NCBI GenBank assembly: GCA_963703945.1
Contig: CAVPGM010000026.1
Span: 18,441-82,440, forward strand
Origin: JALORV01 sp963703945
GTDB lineage: Bacteria; Pseudomonadota; Gammaproteobacteria; Burkholderiales; Burkholderiaceae_F
DNA: 64,000 nt
Reading direction: 5' to 3'
Part shown: positions 1 to 9,847 of the stretch, in pieces
How positions within the stretch are numbered: the first letter of the stretch is position 1
Layout of the letters: each line of letters begins with the position of its first letter
Made by a program: the position numbers and the translations under genes
Notes under the pieces: model-generated
The model's input: only the letters and a program-made list of their open reading frames with translations
Told to the model about the DNA's origin: nothing
Database searches by the model: none

Positions 1-778
1 CCAGCGACTGCGCGTAGCCGTTGGCATCGCGCGGAAGCGAAAGCGGCACGCGCGCGTCGTAGCCCGGCCTGCACCTCGAGCAGCATGCGCGACATCCTGC
101 ACGGTGCGTCCCATCGGACCTTCGGTGCTGAGCTGCGTCACCCACACGTCCTGCGCCGGCCACAGCGGCACGCGACCCAGGCTCGGACGGAACCCGAACA
201 CGTTGTTCCAGCCGGCCGGGTTGCGCAGGCTGCCCATGAAGTCGCTGCCGTCGGCCACCGGCGAGCATGCGCGTGGCCAGCGCGACCGCCGCTCCGCCGC
301 TGCTGCCGCCGGCCGACTTCGAAGGGTCGAAGGCGTTGCGCGTCACACCGAACACCTCGTTGAAGGTGTGCGAGCCGAGCCCGAATTCCGGCGTGTTGGT
401 CTTGCCGATCACAATGCAGCCGGCCGCCTTCATCCGCTGGACCATCAGTCCGTCCTCACTCGGTACGAACTCGCGCAGCAGAGGCGAGCCGAACGTGGTG
501 CGCAGGCCGGCGGTCTGAGCCGCGTCCTTGATCGCCTGCGGGATGCCGTACAGCCAGCCGACGGGCTCGCCCGAGGCGACATGCCGGGCCAGCTGCGCAT
601 CGTGCTCGTCGGCCTCGCGCAGCAGCGCATCGCCGTCGCGCAGGCTGACGATCGCGTTGTGCCTGGGATTGACTGCGTCGATGCGCGCGAGCGTTTCCTG
701 CATCACCTCGCGGCACGAGACCTGGCGCGTGCGGATCGCGGCGGACAGGGCGTGTGCGGGCAGGTCGGTGATGTTCAT
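1..778 (-). CDS. Amidase (amidase-signature family), 3' end outside window, frame-broken
   Basis: Hydrolyses C-N amide bonds. Translation from ATG at 778 gives a long open frame with the amidase-signature core: Lys84 in IPQAIKD, the Gly/Ser stretch GGSSGG near residues 157-162 with the cis-Ser, and after a break the nucleophile motif GSLRNPA. Two frame breaks are visible, near 258-264 and near 60-67; each is repaired by dropping one base. The C-terminal half lies beyond the left edge. The family is secure; the substrate (amino-acid amide, aryl amide or other) cannot be told from this part. Confidence 0.8.
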   Translation of the reverse strand, partial: MNITDLPAHALSAAIRTRQVSCREVMQETLARIDAVNPRHNAIVSLRDGDALLREADEHDAQLARHVASGEPVGWLYGIPQAIKDAAQTAGLRTTFGSPLLREFVPSEDGLMVQRMKAAGCIVIGKTNTPEFGLGSHTFNEVFGVTRNAFDPSKSAGGSSGGAAVALATRMLAGGRRQRLHGQPAQPGRLEQRVRVPSEPGSRAAVAGAGRVGDAAQHRRSDGTHRAGCRACCSRCRPGYDARVPLSLPRDANGYAQSL

Positions 779-912
779 GAGCAAAAGCGGTGCGGGTTGG
801 CACGAATGTTCGGCGCGCGCGGCCGGCCGCGCAAGGGCTGGCCGGTGCACCGCACGCTGGCGCTGGCTTCATGGCGTGAACATCGCTAGGCTCGCGCACT
901 GCGGGAGCCCGA

Positions 913-1801
913 ATGACGTCAGATCGACGACATCGTCACGCACTACGGCCGCGGCGGACTGCTCGCGCGGCTGAAAGCCGCACTGGCAGCCGACGGCGTC
1001 GATCCCGATCGACCGACGATCGAGTCGCTTGCGCCCTATGACCAGTTCCACGGACGCGGGCTGGACGCGACGCTGGAACTGGCCGGGTTGATGAAAGCCG
1101 GCCCGACCGACCACCTGCTCGACGTTGGCAGCGGAATCGGCGGACCGGCGCGCGTGATCGCCACCCGCTTCGGCTGCAGGATCACGGGCATCGATCTGAC
1201 GAGCGAGTTCTGTGATGTGGCGCGCACGCTGACGCGCGCACTCGGTCTGCAGGACCGGGTTTCGTTCGAGGTCGGCAATGCAATGGACATGCCGTTTGCC
1301 ACCACCAGCTTCGACGGCGCCTACTCGATGAATGTCTCGATGAACATCGCCGACAAGGGCGGCTTTTATCGCGAGATCCATCGCGTTCTGAAGCCGGGCG
1401 GCTGGCTGGTCCTTTCCGAGATGACGCGCGGCAAGGGCCCCGAACTCGACTATCCGACGCCGTGGGCTGCCAGCGCGAGCACGAGCTTCCTGGCGACGGC
1501 CGAGGCCACGCGGCGCGGCCTGCTCGACGCCGGCTTCGAGATCGAACGGATGCGCAGCACCGCCGCGGAAGCGCTGGAGTACGGCCGGCGCTCGCGTGCG
1601 ATGGTCGAGCGCGGCGAAAAGCCGCCGCATCGCGCCGTCATGCTGATCCATGGCGAACTCGCGGCGCAGGCGATGGCGAATGTCGCACGAGGTCTGGCGG
1701 CAGCAAGCATCGAACCGATCGAAGTCCTCGCGCGCAGACGGATCTGGTCCGGCCGGACGCTGCGGAAGCCTGTAACCGTCGCGGACCATAGAGGAGAGCA
1801 G
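913..1801 (+). CDS. Class I SAM-dependent methyltransferase
   Basis: Transfers methyl groups from S-adenosylmethionine. Motif I is LLDVGSGIGGPARV, followed by an acidic end of strand 2 (ITGIDLT) and the post-motif HRVLKPGGWL, resembling UbiE or sarcosine-methyltransferase-type enzymes. ATG at 913 has GGGAG upstream, but the conserved reading frame is entered only after a break near 918. The frame then continues without a stop into the hydrolase at 1802. In the next frame a TAA lies near 1765, so a missed indel probably hides the real stop; a true fusion is less likely because the hydrolase has its own ribosome-binding site. Substrate unknown. Confidence 0.75.
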
Positions 1802-2512
1802 ATGGCGGAATTCGTACTGGTGCACGGTGCGTGGCTGGGTGCGTGGTGCTGGAAGCGACTGTTGGCGCCGCTGTGGTCCGCCGGACACCGCGTGTTCCCG
1901 GTCTGCCTGACCGGTGTCGGGGAACGCGTGCACCAGCTGGCGCCATCGATCCGCCTCGCGACGCACATCGACGATGTGGCGGCCGTGATCGAGACCGAGG
2001 AGCTGGCCCGTGTGATCCTGGTCGGCCACAGCTACGCGGGACTGCTGATCACCGCCGTCGCGGACCGGATGCCGGCTCGCATCACGCAGCTCGTCTATGT
2101 CGATGCGATCGTGCCCCGCAGTGGCGAAAGCTGGTCGAGCTTTCACGACGAAGCCACGCGCAAGGCGCGGCGCGAAGGCATTGCCCAAACGGGCACGATT
2201 CCGCCGGCCGAGCCCGCGGCGTTCGGCTTGGCCGGGGCCGACGCCGAGTGGGTCGGTCGCCGCCAGCGGCCACACCCGGGCGGCATGTACGAGGAACCGC
2301 TGCAATTCGACGAGGCACGCGTGGCTGCGCGACCCAGAACATTCGTCGACTGCAACCAGCCGGCCCTGCCCACCATCGCAGTGTCGCGCACGCGAGTGCG
2401 CTCCGAGCCGGGCTGGCGGATCGTCGAAATCGCCACCGGACACACGCCGATGGTCAGCGCGCCCGACCGGCTGCTCGACGTGCTGCGTACTACGGCTGCT
2501 GCTGCGTCATGA
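1802..2512 (+). CDS. Alpha/beta hydrolase (esterase-like)
   Basis: About 236 residues with the alpha/beta-hydrolase fold signature. The oxyanion region is VLVHGAWLGAWCW near the N-terminus, the nucleophile elbow GHSYAG holds the catalytic Ser, and the C-terminal ATGHTPM carries the probable catalytic His. It resembles the plant methylesterase/EstC-like group of small esterases. ATG at 1802 follows a good GAGGAG site. Its TGA overlaps the ATG of the TonB receptor (ATGA), implying co-translation. Substrate unknown. Confidence 0.82.
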   Translation: MAEFVLVHGAWLGAWCWKRLLAPLWSAGHRVFPVCLTGVGERVHQLAPSIRLATHIDDVAAVIETEELARVILVGHSYAGLLITAVADRMPARITQLVYVDAIVPRSGESWSSFHDEATRKARREGIAQTGTIPPAEPAAFGLAGADAEWVGRRQRPHPGGMYEEPLQFDEARVAARPRTFVDCNQPALPTIAVSRTRVRSEPGWRIVEIATGHTPMVSAPDRLLDVLRTTAAAAS

Positions 2513-4683
2513 CGCGGGCTCCGGTTTCCGGCACCAGGAGGGCCTGCTCCCGCGTGAGCCACTGGCCGGCCGCATTCCTTCTGCCGTTGCTGCTTGCGGC
2601 CGCGGGCAGCGCGCCGGCGCAGGAGGCCGCCGACAGCCTGCAGCCAGTCGTCGTCACCGGGACCCGGACCGAGCGGCGCGCGTTCGACCTGCCGATGTCG
2701 GTCGACGTCATTTCGCGCGACGCGATCCAGGAGGCCAAGCCGCGCGTCAATGTCTCCGAGGACCTGAACCGCGCTCCCGGTACCTTCGTGCAGAACCGCG
2801 AGAACTTCGCGCAGGAACTGCAGATCACGATCCGCGGCTTCGGCGCGCGTTCGCAGTTCGGCACGCGCGGCGTCAAGTTGATCGTCGACGGCCTGCCGGC
2901 CAGCTCGCCCGACGGACAGGGCAATCCGGGCGTGTTCGACCTCGGCGCCGCCGATCGCATCGAGGTGCTGCGCGGCCCGTTTTCGGCGCTCTACGGCAAT
3001 CACTCGGGCGGCGTGGTGCAGGTGTTCAGCGAGACCGGCGCGACACCACCAGCGGTCGTGCCGGATCTGGAGTTCGGCAGCTACGGATTCCAGCGCTACG
3101 GCCTGAAAGGCGGGGGCGCCAGCGGCGCGTTCAACGGGTTCGCGAATGTCTCGTACTTCAGCACTGACGGTTACCGCGACCACAGTGCTGCGACCAAGAC
3201 GCAGTTCAGCACCAAGCTCGGCTACGACCTCAACGAGAGCAATCGGCTGACACTGGTAGCGACCGCGTTCAACCAGCCCGACGCGCAGGATCCGCTCGGA
3301 CTGACGCAGGCGCAGGTGCAGCAGAATCCGCGACAGGCGCAGCCGGTCGCAATCGCATTCAACACGCAGCGCTCGCTCGACAACCTGCAGGGTGGGCTGG
3401 TGTACGACAGCACGCTCGGCGCACGCGACAGCCTGCGCGTGGTGGCCTACGCGGGCAGCCGCAGCAACGAGCAGTTCCTTGCGGTGCCGATCGACGCGCA
3501 GCTGGCTGCGTCGAGCTCGGGTGGAGTTTCATCGCTCGATCGCCAGCTTGGCGGTGGCAGCGTGCGCTGGACGCACCGGCAGGATGTGTCCGGGGGGCCG
3601 CTGACGGTGACGTCGGGTGTCGAGTACGACGGTTCGACCGAGGCGCGGCAGGGCTTCATCAACAACTTCGGGGTGCAGGGCGCCCTAAAGCGCGACGAGG
3701 ACAACATCGTCGACAGCCTGGGCGCCTACCTTCAGGCCGACTGGCAGTTCTCTCCGCGCTGGTCGGTCTCCGCCGGCGTCCGTTACACGACCGTCGAGTT
3801 CACGTCGGAGGATCACTACATCGCCGCCGGCAATCCGGACGACAGCGGCTCGACCCGCTACGCGGAATGGACGCCGACGCTGGGACTCGTGTTCAGCGTC
3901 ACGCCGACGCTCAACGTCTACGCGAGCTACGGCCGCTCGTTCGAAACGCCGACCAGCATCGAACTGGCGTATCGGCCAGATGGCGCCAGCGGACTCAACT
4001 TCTCGATGGAACCGTCGATCAGCAACCAGCTGGAAGTGGGAGCCAAGGCGATCCTGGGCGCGGCGACCCGCATCAACGTCGCAGTCTTCAGCATCCAAAC
4101 GCAGGGCGAGATCGTGATCGCGCGCAACACCGGAGGGCGGTCGTCGTACCAGAACTCCGGCGACTCGTCGCGGCTCGGCGCCGAGCTGATGTTCGAGAGC
4201 GACCTCGGCGCCGGCCTTTCCACCCACGTTGCACTGACACTGCTCAACGCCCGCTTCGATACTGCGTTTCGCACGTGTGCTCCGCTGGCCGCGTTCTGCA
4301 ATCCGATCACCGGCGCCAACACTGCGGTGGTGCCGTCCGGTAACCGCATCCCGGGTGTTCCCAATGCAACGCTGTTCGCCGACCTGGCCTATCGCAATCC
4401 CGCACTCGGGCTCACCGGCGCGCTCGAGGTGATCGCCGCCGGCTCGGTGCCGGTCAACGATTTCAATTCGGAGTACGCAGCCGGCTACACCATTGCGAAC
4501 CTGTGGGCCGGGCTCGCGCAGCAGGCCGGACGCTGGCGCTTCCGCGAGTTCGCACGCGCCAACAACCTGTTCGGCCGGGAGTACATCGGCGCGGTGATCG
4601 TCGGCGATGCCAACGGCCGCTACTACGCGCCAGCGCCGACGCGCAACTTCCTGGTCGGCGCCAGCGCCACGTACACCTTCTAG
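2509..4683 (+). CDS. TonB-dependent outer-membrane receptor
   Basis: Active uptake of a ligand through the outer membrane, energised by TonB/ExbBD. The 724-residue product has an N-terminal signal ending near SAPAQ, a TonB-box-like segment PVVVTGTRTE, a plug domain (SVDVISRDAI through RIEVLRGPFSALYG) and a beta-barrel ending in the typical terminal aromatic (ATYTF). It is fully open, unlike many neighbours. ATG overlaps the hydrolase stop by 4 bases, so the two are coupled. Ligand (siderophore, metal chelate, vitamin) cannot be assigned. No TonB gene is nearby. Confidence 0.92.
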   Translation: MTRAPVSGTRRACSRVSHWPAAFLLPLLLAAAGSAPAQEAADSLQPVVVTGTRTERRAFDLPMSVDVISRDAIQEAKPRVNVSEDLNRAPGTFVQNRENFAQELQITIRGFGARSQFGTRGVKLIVDGLPASSPDGQGNPGVFDLGAADRIEVLRGPFSALYGNHSGGVVQVFSETGATPPAVVPDLEFGSYGFQRYGLKGGGASGAFNGFANVSYFSTDGYRDHSAATKTQFSTKLGYDLNESNRLTLVATAFNQPDAQDPLGLTQAQVQQNPRQAQPVAIAFNTQRSLDNLQGGLVYDSTLGARDSLRVVAYAGSRSNEQFLAVPIDAQLAASSSGGVSSLDRQLGGGSVRWTHRQDVSGGPLTVTSGVEYDGSTEARQGFINNFGVQGALKRDEDNIVDSLGAYLQADWQFSPRWSVSAGVRYTTVEFTSEDHYIAAGNPDDSGSTRYAEWTPTLGLVFSVTPTLNVYASYGRSFETPTSIELAYRPDGASGLNFSMEPSISNQLEVGAKAILGAATRINVAVFSIQTQGEIVIARNTGGRSSYQNSGDSSRLGAELMFESDLGAGLSTHVALTLLNARFDTAFRTCAPLAAFCNPITGANTAVVPSGNRIPGVPNATLFADLAYRNPALGLTGALEVIAAGSVPVNDFNSEYAAGYTIANLWAGLAQQAGRWRFREFARANNLFGREYIGAVIVGDANGRYYAPAPTRNFLVGASATYTF

Positions 4684-4686
4684 GCC

Positions 4687-6251
4687 CTAGATTCCCGTGT
4701 AGCGCTCGCGCAGCCTGCGATGCAGGATCTTGCCGGTGGCCGTGCGCGGCATCTCGGCATCATCGATGAACAAGACCGACCGCGGCCGCTTGTAGCCGGC
4801 GATCTTGTCGCGACACCACTCGAGAACCTGGGCTTCGGTCACCGTCGCTCCGGCGTGCGTCACGATCACCGCGTGGACCGCTTCACCCCATTTCTCGTGC
4901 GGGCACACCGATCACCGCAACGTCCTTCACGCCGGGGCAGCGTCCGATCACGTCCTCGACTTCGGACGGGTACACGTTCTCGCCGCCGCTGATGATCATG
5001 TTGCTCTTGCGGTCGACCAGATGGATGTAGCCCTCGGCGTCGCGACGGCGCCAGATCGCCGACGCTGCAGCTGCCGTCCGCGCGAAGGGCCTCGGCGGTT
5101 TTCTCAGGGTTGTTCCAGTAGCCGTCGAAGGTGTATGGCGTGCGCGAATGCAATTCGCCCAGCTCGCCGTCCGGCACTTCACGCCCGTCCGGGTCCAGCA
5201 ATCGCACCGGGCCGGAGCCGGTCCATTCGCGGCCGACCGAGCCCAGATGCGAGAGCTGCTCATCGGGCCGAAGCAAGGTGACCCAGCCCGCCTCGGTCGA
5301 GCCGTACAGCTCGTACAGCTCCGAGTTTCGGAAATGCTCGAGGATGGCGAGCTTGGTGTCGCGCCGCGCCGGCGCCGATGAAATCATCAGCTTGCGCATC
5401 CGCGACACGTCGTAGCGCGCCTTCACCGCAGCGGGCAGGCCGAGCATCATGATGTAGTGCGTCGGCACCAGCGAGGTGAAGCTCACGTGCTGCTCGGCCA
5501 TCGTGCCGAGCAGCGCCTCCGGGTCGAAGCTCGCATGGTCGTCGACCACGCAGGTCGCGCCGAGATAGGTGAAGCTGAAGCTGAAGTACAACGAGTTCGC
5601 ATGACACATCGGCATCACCAGCAGCGCGGTGTCACGCGCGGTGAGCTGCATATCGAGCGCGGTCACCAGCGAAATCAATGCGCTGCCCTGGTGGTTGCGG
5701 ATCGCGCCCTTCGGCCGACCAGTGGTGCCCGAGGTGTACATCAGCGCCCAGGTGTCGGCGGGTTGCACGCGCTGCTCAAGCGGTCGGGCCGAGCCCGCCT
5801 TGATCAGCGCCTCGTAGCCGCGCCAGCCCCGCGGGGTCCGCTGCGTCCCGAAATGCACCCAGGCCGCGCCGCCGATCGCCGTCGAGCCCGTGCGCAGCGG
5901 TTCGACGCGCTCGACGAGCGCGTCCTGCACCACCATCGCGCGCGCTTCGCAGTTGGCGACGATGTATTCGATCTCCGGTGGCGTCAGGCGGAAGTTGACC
6001 GGCACCGCGACCAGTCCCGCTTTGGCCAGCGCGACGTACAGTTCGAGCCACTCGACACAGTTGTAGGCCAGCAGTGCGACGCGGTCGCCCTTCGCCAGGC
6101 CCAGGCCGAGCAGTGCGTTGGCGAGCCGGTTGCTGCGCTCGTCCCACTCAGCGAACGTCAATGCGCGCTTTGAGTCGCGCGCGCCGATCTTGGCGGGCTG
6201 CAGCCGCGCATGCGCGGCGACGATCTCGCCGACGTTGAGCACACCGCTCAC
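4687..6251 (-). CDS. Acyl-CoA synthetase (AMP-binding), frame-broken
   Basis: Activates a carboxylic acid to its CoA thioester through an acyl-adenylate. The P-loop A3 motif LMYTSGTTGRPKGAI is present, followed by YELYGSTEAGW and, near the C-terminus, GYIHLVDRKSNMIISGGENV and the catalytic-lysine region PRTATGKILHRRL. It starts at GTG 6251, whose GTGA overlaps the stop of the upstream ThDP enzyme, so the pair is translationally coupled. Breaks near 5050-5060 and 4893 disrupt the C-terminal domain. Coupling to a ThDP lyase suggests a shared acyl-CoA or 2-hydroxyacyl-CoA substrate (inference). Confidence 0.88.
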
Positions 6252-7969
6252 GATCGCCTCGCCCGCTCCGCATCATCCCAGGCGGTCAGCGCCTGGAAGT
6301 CGCCCGCGAATGCAAGCCCCTTGCCGGCGTCCGAACTGAGCGCGTCGCGTGTCACTACCACGTCGATCAGCGCGGGAGCCTTCGCGAACGCCTCCGTAAT
6401 CGCGCCCTTCAGCCGCGCCGGATCGGTGACGCGCTCGCCGTGCAGGCCGAACGCGCGCGCCATCGCCGCGTAGTCGCTCCACGCCAGCTCGGTGCCGACG
6501 ATGCGGCCGCCGTAGTTCATCACCTGGTCCACCCGTTCAATGTTCCACGCAGCGTTGTTCGCCACGATGAAGACGACCTTGGCGCCGTGTCGCTGCGCGG
6601 AGTCGATCTCCATCGCGTTGATGCCGAATGCGCCGTCGCCCGTGACGACGACCACCTGCCGGTCCGGATGCAGCAGCGCGGCCGCCACGCCGTAGGGCGT
6701 GCCGACGCCAAGGCAGCCGAACGCACCGGAATCGAGGTAGCAGCGCGTGTCGAGCCCCATGCGGGCAAAGCTCAGGATGTCGCCGCCGTCGGCGACGGTG
6801 ATCGCATCGGGTCGCAGGACCTCGAGCAGCGCGGCGAAGATGCGATTCGGGTGCATGCGCCCGTCCTTGCCGGCGGGTGCATCGGCAAGTGCTGCCGCGT
6901 ACTTCTGCGCGCGCCTCAGGTGCTCGATGCGCAGGGCCTCGCACCACCCGGTATCCAGGTTTGGGCTACGTCCACGCAGTGAACGCACCATTGCGGCGAG
7001 CGCGAGAGCCGGGTGCGCAAACAGTTCGACCGCCCCGCGTCGGTTCTCGCGCAGCTCCTCGGGGTTGTCGCCGATCCGCAGGAAGCGCGCCTGCGGCCAG
7101 ACGGCCGGCGACCCGTAGCCGGTCTGGTAATCCAGCTTGCGCCCGACGACGATCGCGAGATCGGTCTCGTTCATCGCGCGCGCTCGCGTGGCACTGACGA
7201 CCGACGGATGCTCGCCCGGCACCAGCCCCCGGCTCTCCTGCGTGTCGAGGTAGAGCGCGCCGGTTGCATCGAGAAAGCTCAGCAGCTCGGCTGCTGCTGC
7301 CTGCGCGCCGCGACCTGTGAGGACGACCGGGCGGCGGGCCTGCGAAATCAGCTGTACAGCCTGCTCGACCTGCGCCGCGTCCGGCGGGATCCGACGGGGC
7401 GGCCGCGGCTGCAGGTATTCCGGTAAGGCAACGCGCTGCGGCACGGTCTGGCGCAATACGTCGGTCGGAATCTCGACGTACACCGGGCCTGGAGTGTTGC
7501 CGTCGCCGAGCGCTGTGGAAAGCGCCTTGTCCAGATCGCGCAGCAGGTTGCCGGCGACGCGCAGCGTGCGTGCCGAACGGCTCACCGGCCGCATGATGCC
7601 GACGTGATCGATGCCCTGCAGCGGCCCGAGGTCGTCCTGCGGCACCGGGGCGCAGCCGCCGACCAGCAGCACGGGCACGCGTTCCAGCTGGGCATTCGCC
7701 ATGGCCGTTACGCAGTTCGTCACGCCGGGTCCGGCGGTCACCATGGCGACACCGAAACCGCCGCTCAACACCGCTTCCGCATGAGCCATGTGGACCGCGG
7801 CGCCCTCGTCGCGTACGTCGACGATGCGCACGCCTTTGGACGCAAGATGGTCCCAGATCGGCTGGATGTGGCCGCCCTGCAGCCCGAACACGCGGACGAC
7901 TCCATGCGCGACGAGAAAATCGGCCACCCACTCCGCGACGGTGCGGGCGCCTGTGCCAGCCGTGCTCAT
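6248..7969 (-). CDS. ThDP-dependent acetolactate-synthase-like enzyme (lyase or decarboxylase)
   Basis: 573 residues with the three-domain ThDP layout: N-terminal PYR domain carrying the activating Glu in VDVRDEGAAVHMA, a middle domain, and a C-terminal PP domain with the cofactor motif VVTGDGAFGINAMEIDSAQR ending in NNAAWN. Closest by eye to benzaldehyde-lyase, 2-hydroxyacyl-CoA-lyase and oxalyl-CoA-decarboxylase relatives rather than true biosynthetic acetolactate synthase, since no ilvN small subunit is adjacent. Start ATG 7969 is preceded by AGGAGG. It is first in an operon with the acyl-CoA synthetase. Exact reaction not provable here. Confidence 0.82.
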   Translation of the reverse strand: MSTAGTGARTVAEWVADFLVAHGVVRVFGLQGGHIQPIWDHLASKGVRIVDVRDEGAAVHMAHAEAVLSGGFGVAMVTAGPGVTNCVTAMANAQLERVPVLLVGGCAPVPQDDLGPLQGIDHVGIMRPVSRSARTLRVAGNLLRDLDKALSTALGDGNTPGPVYVEIPTDVLRQTVPQRVALPEYLQPRPPRRIPPDAAQVEQAVQLISQARRPVVLTGRGAQAAAAELLSFLDATGALYLDTQESRGLVPGEHPSVVSATRARAMNETDLAIVVGRKLDYQTGYGSPAVWPQARFLRIGDNPEELRENRRGAVELFAHPALALAAMVRSLRGRSPNLDTGWCEALRIEHLRRAQKYAAALADAPAGKDGRMHPNRIFAALLEVLRPDAITVADGGDILSFARMGLDTRCYLDSGAFGCLGVGTPYGVAAALLHPDRQVVVVTGDGAFGINAMEIDSAQRHGAKVVFIVANNAAWNIERVDQVMNYGGRIVGTELAWSDYAAMARAFGLHGERVTDPARLKGAITEAFAKAPALIDVVVTRDALSSDAGKGLAFAGDFQALTAWDDAERARRS

Positions 7970-8116
7970 TGAGCCGCCTCCTATATGCGCATGGGACGCG
8001 CCGTTAGCCGTGACGCCCGAAGGATGCGGCCGGCGGTCGCGAGCGCGGATTATCGATCCGGATGGCGCCGAATCGTCAAGCGTCGTTGCACGACGCTCTG
8101 ACGGCCGATCACCGCG

Positions 8117-8476
8117 TCATCGCAGTGTCGACAGATACTCGATCAGATCTGCCCGATCGCGCGCTTCATCGACGCGGTATCCCATGCGCTGGCCGGGGAT
8201 CAGCTTTTCCGGATCGGCGAGCCAGAGGTCGAGCGTCGCCCCGTCCCAGACGATCGTTGAACTCCTGAGTGCCTGCGAGTACTCGAAGCTCGCAACGGCG
8301 CCGGCGCGTCGTCCAACCACCCCGGCATGGCGCGGTCCCACGCGATCCTGATCGACCGAGTGGCACGCCCCGCAGCGGGCCTCATACAGTTCGCGACCGC
8401 GCATTGCATCTCCGGCCTGAACCTCGCCGAGGACGAGGAGCAGGGCCGCGCCAGTGAGCAGGGATGTTCGCAGCAT
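8117..8476 (-). CDS. Small periplasmic c-type cytochrome
   Basis: 119 residues: signal peptide ending near GEVQA, a single haem-binding CGACH about 35 residues in, and an axial Met candidate in PGQRMGYRV near the C-terminus, as in class I cytochromes c. Start ATG 8476 has GGAG upstream. It is last in the set K+ channel, ECF sigma, anti-sigma, ferritin-like protein, cytochrome, all on the minus strand. Probably an electron carrier for the neighbouring ferritin-like protein or a general respiratory carrier. Confidence 0.85.
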   Translation of the reverse strand: MLRTSLLTGAALLLVLGEVQAGDAMRGRELYEARCGACHSVDQDRVGPRHAGVVGRRAGAVASFEYSQALRSSTIVWDGATLDLWLADPEKLIPGQRMGYRVDEARDRADLIEYLSTLR

Positions 8477-8526
8477 GCGTTCTCCGCGCCCCGGCGCATT
8501 GCCGGGGCGCACAAGGGCTGCGAATC

Positions 8527-9102
8527 TCACGCGCCGAAGTACAGCGGCGCCGCGGGCAGGGCACGACCGAGCGAACTCGACAGCACGGTCCAGTGCATTG
8601 TTTCGTCGGCGGCCAGCCGGCCCGCGATCTTTGCCAGTGCGGGATCGCGGAACGACGGAATGACTCCGAGGTAGGCATTGGCGGCGCCCAGCTCCAGTCG
8701 CGTGGCCAGCGCGAGGACGTCGGCCTGGTTCTTCAGCATGCCGGCGTTCAGCGCTTTCGCGTAGTCGTCGAGCGATTTTTCGGCGACCGGCATCCCGCCC
8801 ATCTTCTGGATCGTCGCCACGAGTGCGTCGCGATGGCCCTTGTGGTGCGACTGGAACAGCACGGCCGTCTCGAGCACCGGCTTCTGCAGCAGGCCGCTCT
8901 GCGCGCCGAGCTGATAGGCCGCGATCGCCTCGTGCTCCAGTCCGAGCGCGACGTTCAGTATCGCGGTGTCCTTGGCGGGATCGCCCTCGGCGCGTGCGAG
9001 GCGCGGAACGCCGGCGAGCACGCCGACGGCGGCTGCCGACAGCGTCAGCGACGTGGACTGGGACAGGAACTGGCGGCGGGCCAGCGGCATTGAGGTCGTC
9101 AT
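8527..9102 (-). CDS. Tat-exported ferritin-like domain protein
   Basis: 191 residues. A twin-arginine signal (ARRQFLSQS followed by an Ala/Leu-rich core) directs folded export. The mature part is a four-helix bundle with spaced Glu/His pairs (LGLEHEAIAAYQL, FQSHHKGHRDAL, LELGAANAYLG, ADETMHW) typical of ferritin-like/DUF4439-type diiron candidates. ATG 9102 follows GGAGAG; an in-frame extension to 9192 is possible but lacks signal-like character. It sits downstream of a sigma/anti-sigma pair, suggesting stress-controlled expression. Ligand residues are inferred, not proven. Confidence 0.75.
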   Translation of the reverse strand: MTTSMPLARRQFLSQSTSLTLSAAAVGVLAGVPRLARAEGDPAKDTAILNVALGLEHEAIAAYQLGAQSGLLQKPVLETAVLFQSHHKGHRDALVATIQKMGGMPVAEKSLDDYAKALNAGMLKNQADVLALATRLELGAANAYLGVIPSFRDPALAKIAGRLAADETMHWTVLSSSLGRALPAAPLYFGA

Positions 9103-9178
9103 CGTTTCTCTCCGTCGTGGATGCAGCCACGAACGGCTGCAGCGCCGATACGGATCACGACGCGGTTTGGATGCAGCC

Positions 9179-9847
9179 TCAGCTGATGGCACCGACCAGG
9201 ATCACCGGGCCGGTCGGCGCGCCGGTGGGCGATCCTCCGCTGGGCTCGACCGACACCGCGAGCTTCGCGCCTGAGCGCAGCCGCGCACTGTGGGCCGCGG
9301 GCACGGTGACGCGTGCGTCGAGCGCAGCCAGCACCCCGAGCGAGATCGGCGGGCCGCCTTCCGCGGGCAACAGCCACAGCTCGTAGCTCGATCCGCCCGG
9401 CGCGGTAGACGGTCGCGCCGCACGCAGCGCCAGGGTTCTTCTGTCCTGCGATGCCATCGCCGTGACCGTCGTCGGTGCGTCGGGGCCAGCGAGTCGCGCG
9501 AGCTCGGTCAGCGCCTCAGCAGGTGGGCGCAGCACGGTCAACGCAATACCGAGCGCCACCACTGCTGTCGCCAGCGCCGCCCATACCGGCCAGCCGAGCC
9601 GCGCGTGCCAAGGTCGCGCAAGCTTCAGCTCGCGCTGCAGGCGCGCCCACCCGCCAGGGTTCGGCGTCACCGCTCCGCCCTCCCCCGGCAGCGGCGCATA
9701 GGTGCGCTCCAGGTGAGCCAGCCGCTGTGCCACCATCGGTTCGTCGCGCAGGGCGCGCTCGAAGCGCGTGCGCGCGGGACCCCGCAGCGTTCCCAGCAGG
9801 TACTCGCCGCACAACGCGTCGAGTGCGCGATGACGCGCGAGCTTCAT
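9179..9847 (-). CDS. Anti-sigma factor, RskA-like
   Basis: Membrane-anchored inhibitor of the ECF sigma encoded immediately upstream. An N-terminal cytoplasmic segment has an anti-sigma-like ALCGEYLLGTL motif, a single membrane helix follows (WPVWAALATAVVALGIAL), then a periplasmic domain of the anti-sigma-K (RskA) type with SSYELWLLP and an LGVL segment. The start ATGA overlaps the sigma stop by 4 bases, the usual coupling for such pairs. Sequence is uninterrupted. Confidence 0.85.
   Translation of the reverse strand: MKLARHRALDALCGEYLLGTLRGPARTRFERALRDEPMVAQRLAHLERTYAPLPGEGGAVTPNPGGWARLQRELKLARPWHARLGWPVWAALATAVVALGIALTVLRPPAEALTELARLAGPDAPTTVTAMASQDRRTLALRAARPSTAPGGSSYELWLLPAEGGPPISLGVLAALDARVTVPAAHSARLRSGAKLAVSVEPSGGSPTGAPTGPVILVGAIS

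Noticed and set aside
1764..1790. GTAACC near the methyltransferase end as another SigF promoter
   Set aside because: No CGAA at the 16-base spacing; the same holds for GTAACC near 4340 and 30796 and for GTAACG at 36404 and 39863.
869..2443. 524-residue minus-strand open frame opposite the methyltransferase and hydrolase
   Set aside because: Low-information Arg/His-rich sequence antisense to two recognisable genes; no motifs.
6248..7969. Biosynthetic acetolactate synthase (ilvB)
   Set aside because: No regulatory subunit gene, coupled instead to a CoA ligase, and sequence closer by eye to lyase/decarboxylase relatives.
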